Position numbers and translations under genes: made by a program. From Stramonita haemastoma (lineage: Eukaryota > Mollusca > Gastropoda > Neogastropoda > Muricidae), in the NCBI GenBank assembly GCA_030674155.1, contig CM060318.1:78728887-78758886 (forward strand): a DNA stretch of 30,000 nucleotides. Direction: 5' to 3'. Position 1 is the stretch's first letter. Each line of letters begins with the position of its first letter. The notes under the pieces are model-generated. The model was not told where the DNA came from. It saw nothing but the letters and a program-made list of their open reading frames with translations, and made no database searches. Shown piece by piece: positions 29,135 through 30,000 of this stretch.

Positions 29135-30000
29135 ATCATTACCCGCATAGTTTGGGTGCTTGGCTGCTGTCGTAAGCCTCATATTTGATACCTCACACAC
29201 ATACCAAAAGCGGTATGAATCAGAAGTGGTACTGTTTACACGAGCAGATGTGGTTTAGTTTCACAGGAATACAGTTTCATCGTGGAAAAAAGCCAACACG
29301 ACCATAGATATATGACGTCATTTATTGACGAAAGCAGCAAATTTCTAGAAACGTGTGACATGTATTATGAGAGAAAAACCAGAGTGTGTTCTAAATCTGA
29401 GAATGTACTTTAAACTTTGAAATATAGGGTTATGTTGAAAAAAAGCAAACTGCCGTCTTGACATAGACCACCTGTCCAGTGTATTAAAGCTGGATCCCTT
29501 TTCTTTTTCTTATCTTATAACAGAATCTGCAGAATTGGCACTTTGTAAGCATCGCTTAGATTACGTGTGTCAACATTGTTGCTGTGTCTCTCGAAGACAC
29601 AGGTGCACAAGCTTTGTCTAGAACATGATCGCTGTTGGGAGTTACTGACAGGTCAGATTTCATTGTAATCGCTTTCTGATTTTTTCTAGGGTTTCATATT
29701 GAAATACAATGTGATGAACAGAATTGCCACATCTGTACCCCCTCCTCCAACTTTCCTTCACCTCATCCCCCTACCCTGTTTCAGGACTGAATAGTTTCAG
29801 CTGATTTCTCCACCTCTGCTTAGTTTCACTTTGATCTTTTCCTTTTTGGAGTCAATCAGATTCTAAGATTTCGTTAGATTCTTGTGTTACTCACAAGAAA
29901 ATGAAATAAGTAAATATATACTGTTTGTATATCAAATGTTTTCTCATATTATGTGAAGTGACCGATTTGTTGTGTATCTTTTGGGCATTCATTTCCTTTC
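29135..30000. other. Unassigned sequence to window end
   Basis: About 870 bases of AT-moderate DNA. There is a good polypyrimidine-AG at 29492-29521 (CCCTTTTC...TTATAACAG) and another at about 29675-29690 (GATTTTTTCTAG), but no reading frame beside them supports an exon. No repeat recognised. Confidence 0.45.

Noticed and set aside
29492..29560. Splice acceptor and small exon
   Set aside because: Good polypyrimidine-AG, but the following sequence has no supported frame or donor; acceptors like this are common by chance.

Overview
This window looks like intergenic or intronic DNA from an invertebrate animal. A mollusc, probably a marine gastropod, is my best guess. That rests on the style of the tRNA-derived SINEs, the mix of non-LTR retrotransposons and the very high density of CA, TG, GA and TCTG repeats. 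I see no bacterial gene organisation and no host protein gene I can name. The clear protein-coding signal all belongs to retrotransposons.

Layout. 1-2812 is the 3' part of a LINE: the end of an AP-type endonuclease, a reverse transcriptase, a CCHC knuckle, a short 3' UTR and a 7-bp tandem tail. One extra T breaks its frame. 3.3-8.8 kb holds five diverged copies, all in the same orientation, of an unnamed unit of roughly 0.7 kb. They are interrupted by SINEs and simple repeats. 9.0-12.9 kb is microsatellite-rich, with a second LINE 3' end near 11.0 kb and a SINE set in a TG tract. 12.9-13.8 kb is a 31-bp minisatellite with a SINE inserted near its right end. 13.8-18.4 kb is mostly unassigned, with a weak candidate exon, a three-unit hairpin repeat, a promoter-like motif cluster, and copies of two SINE families. 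18.6-28.3 kb is dominated by pyrimidine-rich minisatellite and microsatellite DNA. Two more LINE relics, one second-family SINE and a possible retrocopied 3' end interrupt it. 28.9-30 kb ends in TG/GA repeats and unassigned sequence.

How the parts relate. The main SINE family (SINE-1) has about ten copies, all left of 18.4 kb. Three have tRNA-like A and B boxes, one keeps only the B box, and the rest are 3' fragments. The second family (SINE-2) has two copies. The LINEs are the class of enzyme that mobilises such elements, but I see no shared 3' tail that would pair either SINE with a LINE present here. Long reading frames rich in Cys-Val, Thr-His, Arg-Glu, Ser-Leu or Leu-Phe-Val are simple-repeat translations and are not annotated as genes.

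The most useful leads are the same-orientation 0.7-kb array, the decayed 35-bp minisatellite, the shared hairpin plus 7-mer LINE tails, and the three-unit hairpin repeat near 15.4 kb. I did not find convincing evidence of a new multi-gene system.
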